Shown: positions 46,192-54,167, counted from the stretch's first letter. The stretch: DNA of 64,000 bases from JAZBPO01 sp963691775 (GCA_963691775.1 OY829369.1:1240001-1304000), one strand, 5' to 3'. The notes: a model not told the origin generated them from the sequence alone. Program-made: numbers and translations.

Positions 46192-46255
46192 GGCTCCTCC
46201 TTGCGGGAGCCATCCTCTCAGGCTTCAGCTGGTCCGAGAAACGACAGGCAGGTCA

Positions 46256-46452
46256 CCCGCACCGAGCTCCTGCAGAAATTCTACGAGCGCAGCCGCCGCG
46301 TGATCTAGCTGATTCCCGAACCCCACCTGTCATGGGGCTCCGGCGATTCCGAGATGCCCCGCTATCGCGCCCACGTGCACCAATGCGAAGTGTGCAACTC
46401 GCTCATCCACCTCAAACGCGTCGTCTCCAACCGCCTGCGCAACACCAGCTAA
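46256..46452 (+). pseudogene. Duplicated 3' end of the VWA/CoxE-like gene
   Basis: 197 bases equivalent to 43708-43904, the last 65 codons of the VWA gene, with about 90% identity and no indels. A TAG in place of Trp (within CGCGTGATCTAG) breaks the frame, and there is no start. The fragment begins at the IS target site and ends, like the parent, at a stop followed by the palindromic repeat. It shows that the repeat, the gene end and the IS were rearranged together. Confidence 0.92.
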
Positions 46453-46453
46453 A

Positions 46454-46654
46454 CCTGAACAAAGGGGTCAGACCCCTTACTCAGGTTCGGGACCACACGA
46501 GCTCCTTTGAAACTGAACAAGGGGTCTGACCCCATATTCAGGTTCGCGGGTGTTCCTGAACCTGAACGGTGGGGTCTGACCCCTTTGTTCAATATTCAGG
46601 TTCGCGGATGTTCCTGAACCTGAACGGTGGGGTCTGACCCCTTTGTTCAGGTTC
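46454..46654. repeat. Four GGGGTC-GACCCC palindromic repeats
   Basis: Copies at about 46454-46488, 46512-46545, 46561-46603 and 46619-46654. Cores are GGGGTCAGACCCC or GGGGTCTGACCCC with CCTGAAC.../...TTCAGGTTC arms. The third copy has an internal AATATTCAGG duplication at its right arm. They separate the VWA fragment from the selenoprotein candidate. Confidence 0.9.
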
Positions 46655-46699
46655 GGGGTGTGGTGTCTGGCCTGGAGGCGTGCGGCGCCTGGATGAGCG

Positions 46700-47791
46700 T
46701 CAACGGTTGTCTGCCCAAGCGTCGAGCTGGAGCTCCGCACGCACTTCGGTCGAGAGGGCCATGGCCATGCCGTCGAGGGGAATGCCGGTCGCATCGGCGA
46801 TGCGATTCATGCGGTAGAAGTTGCTCACCACGCCTGCCGCGGCCATTACCCCCGCATCCCCCAGCACCGCGCGCAGCGCATCACGGGCTGAGTCGAGCGC
46901 TTCGGAGCGCGCGTTGAGCGCGTCTGCGAACGCGAGCAGTTCTACCCCGGCGGGCACGCCGCCGTCTCCCCCGGCTCCGATGACGGCGTCGAGATCATAG
47001 GACTCGCCCCCCAACTGGCCGCCCACACGGAGCAGCGAAGCATGTGAGGCGGTTCAGTAGAAACACTGGTTTAGCGCGGAGGTCCGCGACGCGAGCAGTT
47101 CCATCTGGGCTCGAGACAGCACGCGATCGCCCGACGCGCGCGGATCGATGATCTCCTCGATCGTCAGATAGTGAACCTCGATCGTATCGCTCAGGGTACG
47201 GACCTCGTCCGGTACGAGGCTCATCGCCCGGATCACGTTCGCCGTTTGTGCCGGCTTCCACAGATCGGCCTCGTCACCGACCGCGCCCTCGCTCGGAATC
47301 CACGGCACCCAGGCTTCGTCGTGGACGATCTGTGCGGGCCGATGGCGGCTCGGCGCGCCAGCCTGTGGCGCAGGGAGCGCGTGCTCATCGACGCCGATAC
47401 CGAGGCAGAACAGGTCAACAACCCCCGCATGCACGAGGGTGGCCAGGATCTCGACGTACTGCTCGTGCGAGAGGTCCTTCCCCACCGAACGCTCGAACCA
47501 TGCGCTGGAGAGGCGGCCCGGGTCGGTCGCGATGCGGTGAATCACCTCACGCCAAGGCAGAGGCAGATCGGTCGCCCATGCGTGCTCGCCCACGTCGACT
47601 TCGGGCGAAAGTGCCGCGCGGCGGCGCGCGCAGGCCTCGCAATTGCGTGCAGCGCGCGCCTCCTCGACGACCGCCACGCGTTCTGCAGCCGTGAGCCAGG
47701 TGCCCGGACGCGCCAGGCGATCCCAGAAACGCTCATGGCTGGCCGCGTAGGTTTCGGCCAGTTCAGCGGGTTCCACGTCGTACCGAAGCAA
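46700..47791 (-). CDS. Probable selenoprotein: two-domain AhpD/carboxymuconolactone-decarboxylase-like protein with in-frame UGA (Sec)
   Basis: One 363-residue frame is interrupted by a single TGA at codon 246 (47054-47056). Reading it as Sec (U) gives E231-x11-C243-x2-U246-x3-H250 (SALNQCFYUTASH), the exact spacing of the AhpD catalytic set (Glu-x11-Cys-x2-Cys-x3-His). Downstream, NFYRMNRIADATGIPLD completes the CMD fold; without readthrough the domain is cut at its active site. Residues 1-135 form a second CMD-like unit with NCEACARRR but no catalytic His. The role is probably a thiol/selenol peroxidase or disulphide reductase. Start ATG is at 47791. It is divergent from marR; operator-like palindromes lie between. 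The alternative is a nonsense mutation in a once Cys-containing gene. Confidence 0.75.
47019..47056 (-). promoter_or_regulatory. UGA codon with SECIS-like hairpin
   Basis: Starting one base after the TGA, the minus-strand RNA can fold CCGCC-(U bulge)-CACA against UGUG-GGCGG (47052-47043 with 47027-47019), nine pairs with a single bulged U on the 5' side. A U-G and a G-C pair can extend the stem at its top. A short stem-loop with a bulged U directly downstream of UGA is the form of bacterial SECIS elements, although loop size and spacing vary. Folding was done by eye. Confidence 0.5.
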
Positions 47792-47847
47792 CGTTCACCT
47801 CCAGAGTGCTCAAGTTCTGCACATCACTCGATGACAGGCAGCTTTGT

Positions 47848-47859
47848 GGGTATATACCC
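47848..47859. promoter_or_regulatory. Palindromic operator-like site 1
   Basis: GGGTATATACCC, a perfect 12-bp palindrome 57 bases upstream of the selenoprotein-candidate start. One of three related sites in the divergent region. Confidence 0.6.
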
Positions 47860-47916
47860 TCTTCTGCCTCGCCCTGCCAGATCACGCTCAAGCTGATCGC
47901 TTGCCAAGCCGATAGC

Positions 47917-47928
47917 GGGTACCTACCC
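47917..47928. promoter_or_regulatory. Palindromic operator-like site 2
   Basis: GGGTACCTACCC: both half-sites GGGTA/TACCC are kept around a CC centre. It is 20 bases, two helical turns, from site 3 and close to the marR start. Confidence 0.6.
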
Positions 47929-47936
47929 TCAGTTGC

Positions 47937-47948
47937 GGGTAGCTACAC
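47937..47948. promoter_or_regulatory. Palindromic operator-like site 3
   Basis: GGGTAGCTACAC: full left half-site GGGTA, right half with one mismatch (TACAC for TACCC). It ends 15 bases before the marR start codon, where bound repressor would block marR transcription. Confidence 0.55.
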
Positions 47949-47963
47949 GTAACGGACATCTTC

Positions 47964-48401
47964 ATGACCGACCTCGGCACCACGTGCCTGTGCATCGATC
48001 TGCGCAGCGCAGCCAACGCCCTGACCCGCGCCTACGACGAGGCGCTCGCGCCCGCAGGCCTCACGGTCACGCAACTCTCGCAGATGAACACCATCCGGAC
48101 GCTGGGTGCGCCCACGCTCGGCGCCCTCGCGGAAGCCACTGGGCTCGACCGCAGCACGCTCGGCCGCAACGTTCGCCTCCTCGAACGCGATGGCCTTGTG
48201 GAGATCGCGCCGGGCAAGGACGCGCGAACGCGCACGCTTCGCCTCACCACGAAGGGCGAGGACGCTTGGAAGACCGCCAGCCCGCTCTGGTATCGCACGC
48301 AGAAGAAATTCGTCGAGCGCCTCGGACCGAAAGGTCACGCGGCGCTCGAAGCACTGCTCGCTTCACTCACGAACCCAGAAGCCGCGCCAAACGCGGCCTG
48401 A
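47964..48401 (+). CDS. MarR-family transcriptional regulator
   Basis: 145-residue winged-helix dimeric regulator. The DNA-binding part is LGALAEATGLDRSTLGRNVRLLERDGLVEIAPGKDARTRTLRLT, with the wing residues DARTRTL. An N-terminal Cys-x-Cys pair (C8 and C10 in GTTCLCIDLR) could sense oxidants, as cysteine-bearing MarR/OhrR proteins do. It is divergent from the selenoprotein candidate and 25 bases ahead of the molybdoenzyme gene. Three GGGTA-N2-TACCC sites upstream are the obvious operators. It probably controls both directions. Confidence 0.9.
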   Translation: MTDLGTTCLCIDLRSAANALTRAYDEALAPAGLTVTQLSQMNTIRTLGAPTLGALAEATGLDRSTLGRNVRLLERDGLVEIAPGKDARTRTLRLTTKGEDAWKTASPLWYRTQKKFVERLGPKGHAALEALLASLTNPEAAPNAA

Positions 48402-48426
48402 TCCGTTCAAGGGAGGGACTCACGCC

Positions 48427-50679
48427 ATGCCCGAAAAATCGGAAACCAAATACAACGTATGCACCGTCTGCGACATCGGCTGCCAGCTTCGCACCGAGTC
48501 GAAGGACGGCAACGTCAGCCGCGTCATCGCGCACGACAACCCGGCCCTGGCCCCGAACATCTGCTACAAGGGCACCGCGGTGCCGCACATCCACAATCAC
48601 GCCGAACGCCTCACGAAGCCGCTGAAGCGGGTCGGCGAGCGCGGCGAGGACAAGTGGGAGGAGATCTCCTACGAACAGGCGATGGACGAGATCGCCGAGC
48701 GCCTGAAGTCCGTTGTCGACCGCTACGGCCCGGAGGCCTTCGCCGTCTCCACGTCCGGCTGGAACACCCAGACCACCCACAGCCTCGACCGCCGCTTCAT
48801 GAATCTGTTGGGCTCGCCGAACTGGATCAGCGGCGTGGCACTCTGCGCCGGCAACACCGCCGCCGTGAACCGGCTCACCTACGGCTGGTTCCCCATGGGC
48901 GACTACGGCAACACGAACTGCATCGTGCTCTTCGGCCACAACCCCCGAAAGCACTCCTGGACGCCGATCTACAACCAGATCAACGCAGCCCGCGCCCGCG
49001 GCGCCAAGGTCATCGTCCTCGACCCGCGCGTGTCGGATCAGGCGGAAGTGGCAGATCTTCACCTGCGCCTGCGCGCCGGCACCGACGCGGCGATGTGCCT
49101 CGGCTGGCTGAAGGTAATCTTCGACGAAAAGCTCTACGACGAGGCGTTCGTGCGCGAATGGTGCGTCGGCTTTGACGAGCTCAAGGCGCGCGTCGACGAA
49201 TATCCGCTCGAGCGCGTGGAAGAGATCACCGGCGTCGACCGCGAACTCATCGCGCAGGCCGCCCGCATGTACGCGCAGGCCGACGGCGCGATCATCCCGT
49301 GGACGCCGATCACCGACATGCAGATCTCCTCCACCTCGGCGATCCGCCTGCATTCGATCCTGCGTGCGGTCACGGGCAACCTCGACGTCGTTGGCGGTGA
49401 GACCCTCGGCGGCTTCTCCAGGCGCTATGTGCCGGAATCAGAGCTCGCGCTGCACCACGAGCTCTCCGATGCGCAGAAGGCGAAGCAGCTCGGCTTCCAG
49501 GACCATCCCGCGTTCACCTACCGCGTGGCCGAGATGCTCAAGGGCCCCACCGAGAAGGTCTGGGGCTATCCCTACGCCGACATCGTCATGGGCACGCACA
49601 TGGCGAGCCCGCCGAACGTGTTCCGCGCCATGGCCCACGAAGCGCCCTACCCGATCAAGGCGTTCTTCACGCTCGGCAACAACACGCTGCTCAGCTACGC
49701 GAACCAGCATCAGATTCTCAAGGGCCTGATGAACCAGGAGCTCATCGTCGCGCACGAAATTTTCATGACGCCCACGGCCATGCTTGCCGATTACGTGATG
49801 CCGGGCGACGTGTTCACCGAGCGCAATCACGTTGCTGACGGCTGGAGCTGGGGCACGCGCCTCACTCTGAACCAGAAGGTCGTGGACGCACCGCCGGAAG
49901 CGTCCAGCACCTTCCGCTTCTGGACCGATCTCGCGCACCGCATGGGCCTCGGCGAGCACTTCCCGTGGGAAACGCTCGAGGACATTCTCGACCATCGCCT
50001 CGCCCGCGGCGGACGCACCTTCGCCGAATTCCAGGCGGAGACGTTCATGGAAATCCAGCCGCCGGAATTCCGGAAGTACCGCAGCACCGGCTTCGCGACG
50101 CCGTCCGGCAAGGTCGAACTCGCCTCCAGCATCCTGCGGGACCTCGGCTTCGACCCAGTGCCCTATCACCGAGAGGCACCGGGCGCCGGGCCCGAGCACC
50201 CATATCTCGTGTTCACGGGCGTGCGGGAAGATCCGTTCTTCCAGACCGGCCAGCGCAACATCGACGTCCTGCGCGCGCGCTGCCCGAATCCGAAGCTCTT
50301 CATGCACCCGGACGACGCAGCCCGCGAGGGCATCGAGGACGGCGACTGGGCCAAGCTCAGCACCGCCACCGGCGAAGTGACCGCCGAAGTCTCCGTGCAG
50401 CCGTCAATGAAGCCCGGCCACATCCGCGTCCCGCACGGCTGGTGGTATCCGGAGATGCGCGGCGAGCAGGAATTGGCCGGTGCGTTCATCTCCTCCGACG
50501 CCGTCCTCTGCGACGACAGCGACGAGTGGCTGGACCACGAGCAGGGCGTACCGCACTTCAAGGGCTTCCCCGCGAAGGTCGCGAAGGCTGAACGCCCGGC
50601 GGCCTTCGACGACGCCGACCCGGAGGTCTGGGAAGGCCGTGAAGATCCCTGGCAGGCCCAGACCGGCACCGCTGCGTGA
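48427..50679 (+). CDS. Molybdopterin (bis-MGD) oxidoreductase, formate-dehydrogenase-like
   Basis: 750-residue DMSO-reductase-superfamily catalytic subunit. A [4Fe-4S] site C12-x2-C15-x3-C19...C46 with a following Lys 48 (CYKG) matches the FdhF layout. The likely Mo ligand is Cys 140 in GVALCAGNTAAVN. Pterin-binding segments include LFGHNPRKHS, VIVLDPRVSDQAE and the C-terminal VFTGVREDPFFQTGQRN. No Tat signal, so cytoplasmic. The real substrate is unknown: formate dehydrogenase, thiosulfate/polysulfide reductase-like or another reductase. No electron-transfer subunit is encoded beside it. The ATG at 48427 follows AGGGAGG. It is co-directional with marR and mobA. Confidence 0.9.
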   Translation: MPEKSETKYNVCTVCDIGCQLRTESKDGNVSRVIAHDNPALAPNICYKGTAVPHIHNHAERLTKPLKRVGERGEDKWEEISYEQAMDEIAERLKSVVDRYGPEAFAVSTSGWNTQTTHSLDRRFMNLLGSPNWISGVALCAGNTAAVNRLTYGWFPMGDYGNTNCIVLFGHNPRKHSWTPIYNQINAARARGAKVIVLDPRVSDQAEVADLHLRLRAGTDAAMCLGWLKVIFDEKLYDEAFVREWCVGFDELKARVDEYPLERVEEITGVDRELIAQAARMYAQADGAIIPWTPITDMQISSTSAIRLHSILRAVTGNLDVVGGETLGGFSRRYVPESELALHHELSDAQKAKQLGFQDHPAFTYRVAEMLKGPTEKVWGYPYADIVMGTHMASPPNVFRAMAHEAPYPIKAFFTLGNNTLLSYANQHQILKGLMNQELIVAHEIFMTPTAMLADYVMPGDVFTERNHVADGWSWGTRLTLNQKVVDAPPEASSTFRFWTDLAHRMGLGEHFPWETLEDILDHRLARGGRTFAEFQAETFMEIQPPEFRKYRSTGFATPSGKVELASSILRDLGFDPVPYHREAPGAGPEHPYLVFTGVREDPFFQTGQRNIDVLRARCPNPKLFMHPDDAAREGIEDGDWAKLSTATGEVTAEVSVQPSMKPGHIRVPHGWWYPEMRGEQELAGAFISSDAVLCDDSDEWLDHEQGVPHFKGFPAKVAKAERPAAFDDADPEVWEGREDPWQAQTGTAA

Positions 50680-50693
50680 CGCAAAGGACCGAG

Positions 50694-50852
50694 ATGCAGC
50701 ACCGCGTGGCAGAACTGAAGGCGCGCCTGATGACCCACGTCGCGAATCGCGCCTTCAATTCGACCACCACTGGTCTCGACGGCCTCGCCAAGCGCATGCT
50801 GGCGAACACGGCGAAGCCGCGGCCGCCGGCGAAGTCCCAGCGAGATGGCTGA
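50694..50852 (+). CDS. Small unknown protein (52 aa) between the molybdoenzyme and mobA genes
   Basis: ATG at 50694, six bases after AAAGGA; stop overlaps the mobA start by eight bases. The product starts MQHRVAELKARLMTHVANRA, is basic (several Lys/Arg) and has a Pro/Lys-rich end. Its position fills the only gap of the operon. It could be a small assembly or binding factor for the molybdoenzyme, but I see no known family. Confidence 0.5.
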   Translation: MQHRVAELKARLMTHVANRAFNSTTTGLDGLAKRMLANTAKPRPPAKSQRDG

Positions 50853-51456
50853 GGCGCGGCTGCAGGACGTTTGCGGCGTCCTGCTCTGCGGCGGCACGGG
50901 CCAGCGCCTCGGGGGCGTCGACAAGCCCCTGCTCGACGGCGGCAACGCGTCACTCGCGCAGCAGGCGCTTGCGCGCCTTGCGGGCAAGCTCGAGGAGTGG
51001 GTCGTGAGCGCAAATCGCAATCGCGCGCGATACGCAGCCTTCGGGCATCCGGTGGTCGCCGACGCCCGCACGGATGAGGGACCGCTCGCGGGCATCGCCG
51101 CCGCAGCGGGTGCAACAGAGCGTGAGTGGCTCTACGTGCAGCCCGGCGACGCACCAGCGCCGGATGCACGGCTCCCGGCTGCGCTCCGCGCGCGTGCGGG
51201 CGCGCACGACGCCGTGGTGGCGCGCACGGGCGCGCGCCAGCAGGCATTGCCGCTGCTTGTGCGGCGCAGCTGCGCGCTGGCGCTCGACGTTGAACTCCGC
51301 AACGGTCTGCGCGCAGTGCACCGCTGGCTCGCCTCGCTCGACCTGGCGGTCGTTGAACTCGACGTCGACATGGACACCTGGATCAACGTGAATACACCAG
51401 ACGAGCTCGCGGCCTGGCGCGCACGCTCGGCAGTGAACGAAGGAGCAGGAGCATGA
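50845..51456 (+). CDS. mobA: Molybdenum cofactor guanylyltransferase MobA
   Basis: 203-residue nucleotidyltransferase that attaches GMP to molybdopterin to give MGD, the cofactor form used by the enzyme encoded upstream. The P-loop-like LLCGGTGQRLGGVDKPLLDGG is diagnostic, followed by VVADARTDEGPLAGIAAA and a C-terminal DTWINVNTPDELAAW. Acid PGDAPAPD replaces the usual CDxP metal motif, a mild divergence. It overlaps the small gene before it and the DUF7009-like gene after it by eight and four bases. Confidence 0.87.
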   Translation: MAEARLQDVCGVLLCGGTGQRLGGVDKPLLDGGNASLAQQALARLAGKLEEWVVSANRNRARYAAFGHPVVADARTDEGPLAGIAAAAGATEREWLYVQPGDAPAPDARLPAALRARAGAHDAVVARTGARQQALPLLVRRSCALALDVELRNGLRAVHRWLASLDLAVVELDVDMDTWINVNTPDELAAWRARSAVNEGAGA

Positions 51457-51836
51457 AACTGCGCATCCTCGACGACACGATCCGCCTGCGGCTGGAGCGA
51501 ACGGAAGTCGACGCCCTTGGCGGCGGTACGGCCGTGGCGTGCAGCACGCACTTCCCGGGCGGTGCCGCCTTCGGCTATCGCCTCGAGGCCGGAGCTGAGG
51601 TCGCCGCGGCGGAGTTTTCCGCCGGTGCCATCACCGTCCGCCTGCCTGCGAACGTGCTCAGGGCCTGGGCGGAGGACGAAACCGCCGTCAGCATCCGCGA
51701 ATCCTTCGAGCTCGCCGAAGGCGCGCTTGCGGTGCTCGTGGAAAAGGACTTCGAGTGCCTGGAGCCGCGCGCAGGCGAGAATCAGGCAAACCGTTTCCAG
51801 AACCCGAAGGCCGCAAGCGGACCCAGCACGACATGA
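51453..51836 (+). CDS. DUF7009-like protein
   Basis: 127-residue protein. MKLRILDDTIRLRLERTEVD at the start, the F-rich middle (STHFPGGAAFGYRLE) and the late VEKDFECLEP and NRFQNPKA segments agree with the small DUF7009 family. The function is unknown. Coupled to mobA (ATGA overlap) and to the next membrane-protein gene, so it belongs to the molybdoenzyme operon. Confidence 0.6.
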   Translation: MKLRILDDTIRLRLERTEVDALGGGTAVACSTHFPGGAAFGYRLEAGAEVAAAEFSAGAITVRLPANVLRAWAEDETAVSIRESFELAEGALAVLVEKDFECLEPRAGENQANRFQNPKAASGPSTT

Positions 51837-52165
51837 AGCGAACCGACTTCGCCTGGCGGGGCCTCATCCTGCTGCTGCTCTGGGGCTCGCTCTTCAGGCT
51901 GCCCGTGCTCGCACCCTTTGCTGCGCTCCCGCTGCTCGCCGTGGCGCGCCGCTGGGCGCCGCCCGCCTGGGCAACGGCCTGGACGCTGGTGCCCATCCTA
52001 GCGCTCGCGGCGTACTACTTCTGGGCAGCATCCACGAGCGAGTCCGCCTGGTTCGCCTCGGTCGTCGCATGGGCACTCTGCGCCGAGGCCGCGTTCTGGC
52101 AGGCGATGACCGCAATGATGAATCGAAAGCGGCGCGCAGCCGACGCAGCGCTGGCGGATTCATGA
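51833..52165 (+). CDS. Small membrane protein, unknown function
   Basis: 110-residue protein with three or four hydrophobic helices (GLILLLLWGSLFRLPVLAPF, ALPLLAVA, LVPILALAAYYFWAA and SVVAWALCAEAAFWQA), and a basic C-terminus. Start ATG at 51833 overlaps the preceding stop (ATGA). It is the last gene of the marR-molybdoenzyme-mobA operon and could be a membrane anchor or unrelated passenger. The following 298 bases contain no gene I can support. Confidence 0.65.
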   Translation: MKRTDFAWRGLILLLLWGSLFRLPVLAPFAALPLLAVARRWAPPAWATAWTLVPILALAAYYFWAASTSESAWFASVVAWALCAEAAFWQAMTAMMNRKRRAADAALADS

Positions 52166-52463
52166 CCGCACGGGCATGGCGACCCATGCTGAACGGGGCC
52201 CGGGCTCGCCAGCACGGCCATTGAAGACGGCACCGCCGCAGTCGCGCATCACGCGCGCCTGGAAACCCCTGGGACACAAGCGCCGGCCGGCCAGCCGGGC
52301 CCGCTCCTGGCGTTGATGCCCGCCGCGCTCCCTTGGGCGGGCATCAACGCGGCCGCGTCACGCACCCGCACGCTCGGCAGCTCGCCGGTCTGACGCACCG
52401 GCAGATGCCGGGGTGCAGCTGCACCGGCACGCCAGCGGGCGCCGCGAAGCGCTCGCCGGCGCA

Positions 52464-54167
52464 TCAGATGCGCGACGCGCCGATCTCCACGTCGGCATGG
52501 GCCCAGGCGGCCTCGAAGCGCGCAGAGGCATCCGCCGCGCCTTCGGCATTGCCCTGCGCCTCGAGCGCCTGTGCAAGGCCAAGAAGCGCCCACCCGTTCT
52601 CCGGCATGAGCTCGAGATCGGCGAGGTACACCGCCTCCGCCTCCGCCGCGTCGCCGCGCGCAAGGAGCGCGACGCCGAGCGAGTGACGCGCAGGGTAGTA
52701 CCAGTAGGGCGGTTCGCTGTAGGGAATGCCGTCTTCGAGGGCCACCGCAGCTTCGAAGGCACCGATGGCGCCGTCGAGATCGCCGTCGGCCATGGCCACC
52801 TCGCCGGCAAGCATGCGCTCGGCAACCTCCATGATCGTCAGGCCCACGCCCGCATCACGGAAGAAGTCGAGACGCTCGGCCTCCGGCGACGCGATGATCG
52901 TCTCGATGGCCGCAAGCTGTGCGCGCGCGCCGTCCAGATCGCCCTGCGCTGCGAGCGCCCGGCCGCGGCCGTAGTGCCAGATGCCGCGGGCGTACACGAG
53001 ATCCGCATCCGGCTCGGGCGCCGCCAGCAGGTCGTCCCACTGGGCGAAGCGCACGCGTGCGTAGGTCGGCTGCATGAGGAAATGCTGCGCCACCGCCATG
53101 CCCGGCGCCCGGAGGAGCTCCGGCGTGAGCTGCGCCGCCGTGCCGTCGGCCATCTTGAAGGCCTGTTCACTCCAGCCCTCGATCGCCGCCGTCACCCAGC
53201 CGAAGTGCCAGTTATGGGGAATGTAGCCCGCAAGGTAGATCGGGCTGTTGCTGCGGCACACGGAGATGAACGCCTGGTCCGCGTCTGCCGCCTTCATGTT
53301 GTTGAGGGTCGAGTCGTGATAGCGGCCCACGCGCATGTAGATGTGCGCCGGCATGTGCACGAGATGCCCCGCCGCAGGCGCCAGATCGGCGAGTTCATCG
53401 GCGTAGGGCTCGGCGCGGTGCGCCTCCTGCGACTGCTCCACCGCGTGAATGTAGAGGTGAATCGCGCCGATGTGATTCGAGTCGAGCGCCAGCGCCTGCT
53501 CGAGTGCGTCGACGATCTCCTTCGTCCAGGGCCGCTCCTCGCCGTCGGCGAGCCAGAAGTCCCAGGGATGGAGATCCATGAGCGCTTCGGCGGTCAGGGT
53601 GACGATGTGCGCGTTGTCTGGATGCGCCGCCATGATCGCGCGCATTGCGTCGGCGTACGCCACATCGAGCTCCGTGCGATCCGCCGGGGCTTCCGGCACA
53701 TAGCGCGCAAGGAGCGCCCCCGTAAGCGCCTGCTCCAATTCGGAGCCGTTCGCCTGCGCAAGCTCGTGAGCGCGCGTGGCGAGCGCATAGGCCCGCGGCG
53801 CATTCATCGGCTCCATCTGCGCGTTCACGTTCGGCCCCAGCACGAGTGCGCTGCCCCATACGCACATGGCGCAGTCCGGGTCGGCCAGCGCGGCCTCGTT
53901 GAAGGCGAAGTCAGCCGCAGCGTGGTTGAAGGCCCAGGCCAGCCGGAGGCCCTGATCGAAGTAGGCCTGTGCGTCCGCCGACGCCGTGGTGACCGGGAAG
54001 TGCTCGTCGCCGAGGCCCTCGAGCAACGGCTGGCGCCAGGCGTCCTCGACGGGCGCCTCCGTGGCCGGCTCGGCCACGTCCGCGACGGGCGCGGCTTCCT
54101 CCTGCGCGCAGGCAACCAGGAACAGAAACAGCGGAGCGAGTGCTGACTTCATGATGGCGCGGTGCAT
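52464..54167 (-). CDS. TPR-repeat lipoprotein
   Basis: 567-residue lipoprotein with the lipobox FLVAC (Cys 20). At least five tetratricopeptide-like helix pairs span the protein (for example ADAQAYFDQGLRLAWAFNHA, ALEQALALDSNHIGAIHLYIHAVE, and ARGDAAEAEAVYLADLELMPENGWALLGLAQAL). The HLYIHAVEQS and AGHLVHMPAHIYMRVGRYHDS motifs recur in a family of uncharacterised TPR proteins and place several His close together, hinting at metal binding. Start ATG at 54167 follows GGGAGG. Monocistronic. Confidence 0.8.
   Translation of the reverse strand: MHRAIMKSALAPLFLFLVACAQEEAAPVADVAEPATEAPVEDAWRQPLLEGLGDEHFPVTTASADAQAYFDQGLRLAWAFNHAAADFAFNEAALADPDCAMCVWGSALVLGPNVNAQMEPMNAPRAYALATRAHELAQANGSELEQALTGALLARYVPEAPADRTELDVAYADAMRAIMAAHPDNAHIVTLTAEALMDLHPWDFWLADGEERPWTKEIVDALEQALALDSNHIGAIHLYIHAVEQSQEAHRAEPYADELADLAPAAGHLVHMPAHIYMRVGRYHDSTLNNMKAADADQAFISVCRSNSPIYLAGYIPHNWHFGWVTAAIEGWSEQAFKMADGTAAQLTPELLRAPGMAVAQHFLMQPTYARVRFAQWDDLLAAPEPDADLVYARGIWHYGRGRALAAQGDLDGARAQLAAIETIIASPEAERLDFFRDAGVGLTIMEVAERMLAGEVAMADGDLDGAIGAFEAAVALEDGIPYSEPPYWYYPARHSLGVALLARGDAAEAEAVYLADLELMPENGWALLGLAQALEAQGNAEGAADASARFEAAWAHADVEIGASRI

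Larger units (their letters stand above)
45054..46255 (-). mobile_element. IS3-family insertion sequence (IS407-like), intact
   Basis: 1202-bp element. Terminal inverted repeats of about 26 bp start TGACCTGCCTG at both ends (45054 rightwards, 46255 leftwards) and share CGGACCA inwards. The element is flanked by the 4-bp direct repeat CCCG (45050-45053 and 46256-46259), the target-duplication length of the IS407 group. Contains orfA and orfB joined by a -1 frameshift signal. Both frames and the DDE residues are intact, so it may be active. It sits exactly at the left end of the duplicated VWA 3' fragment. Confidence 0.93.
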
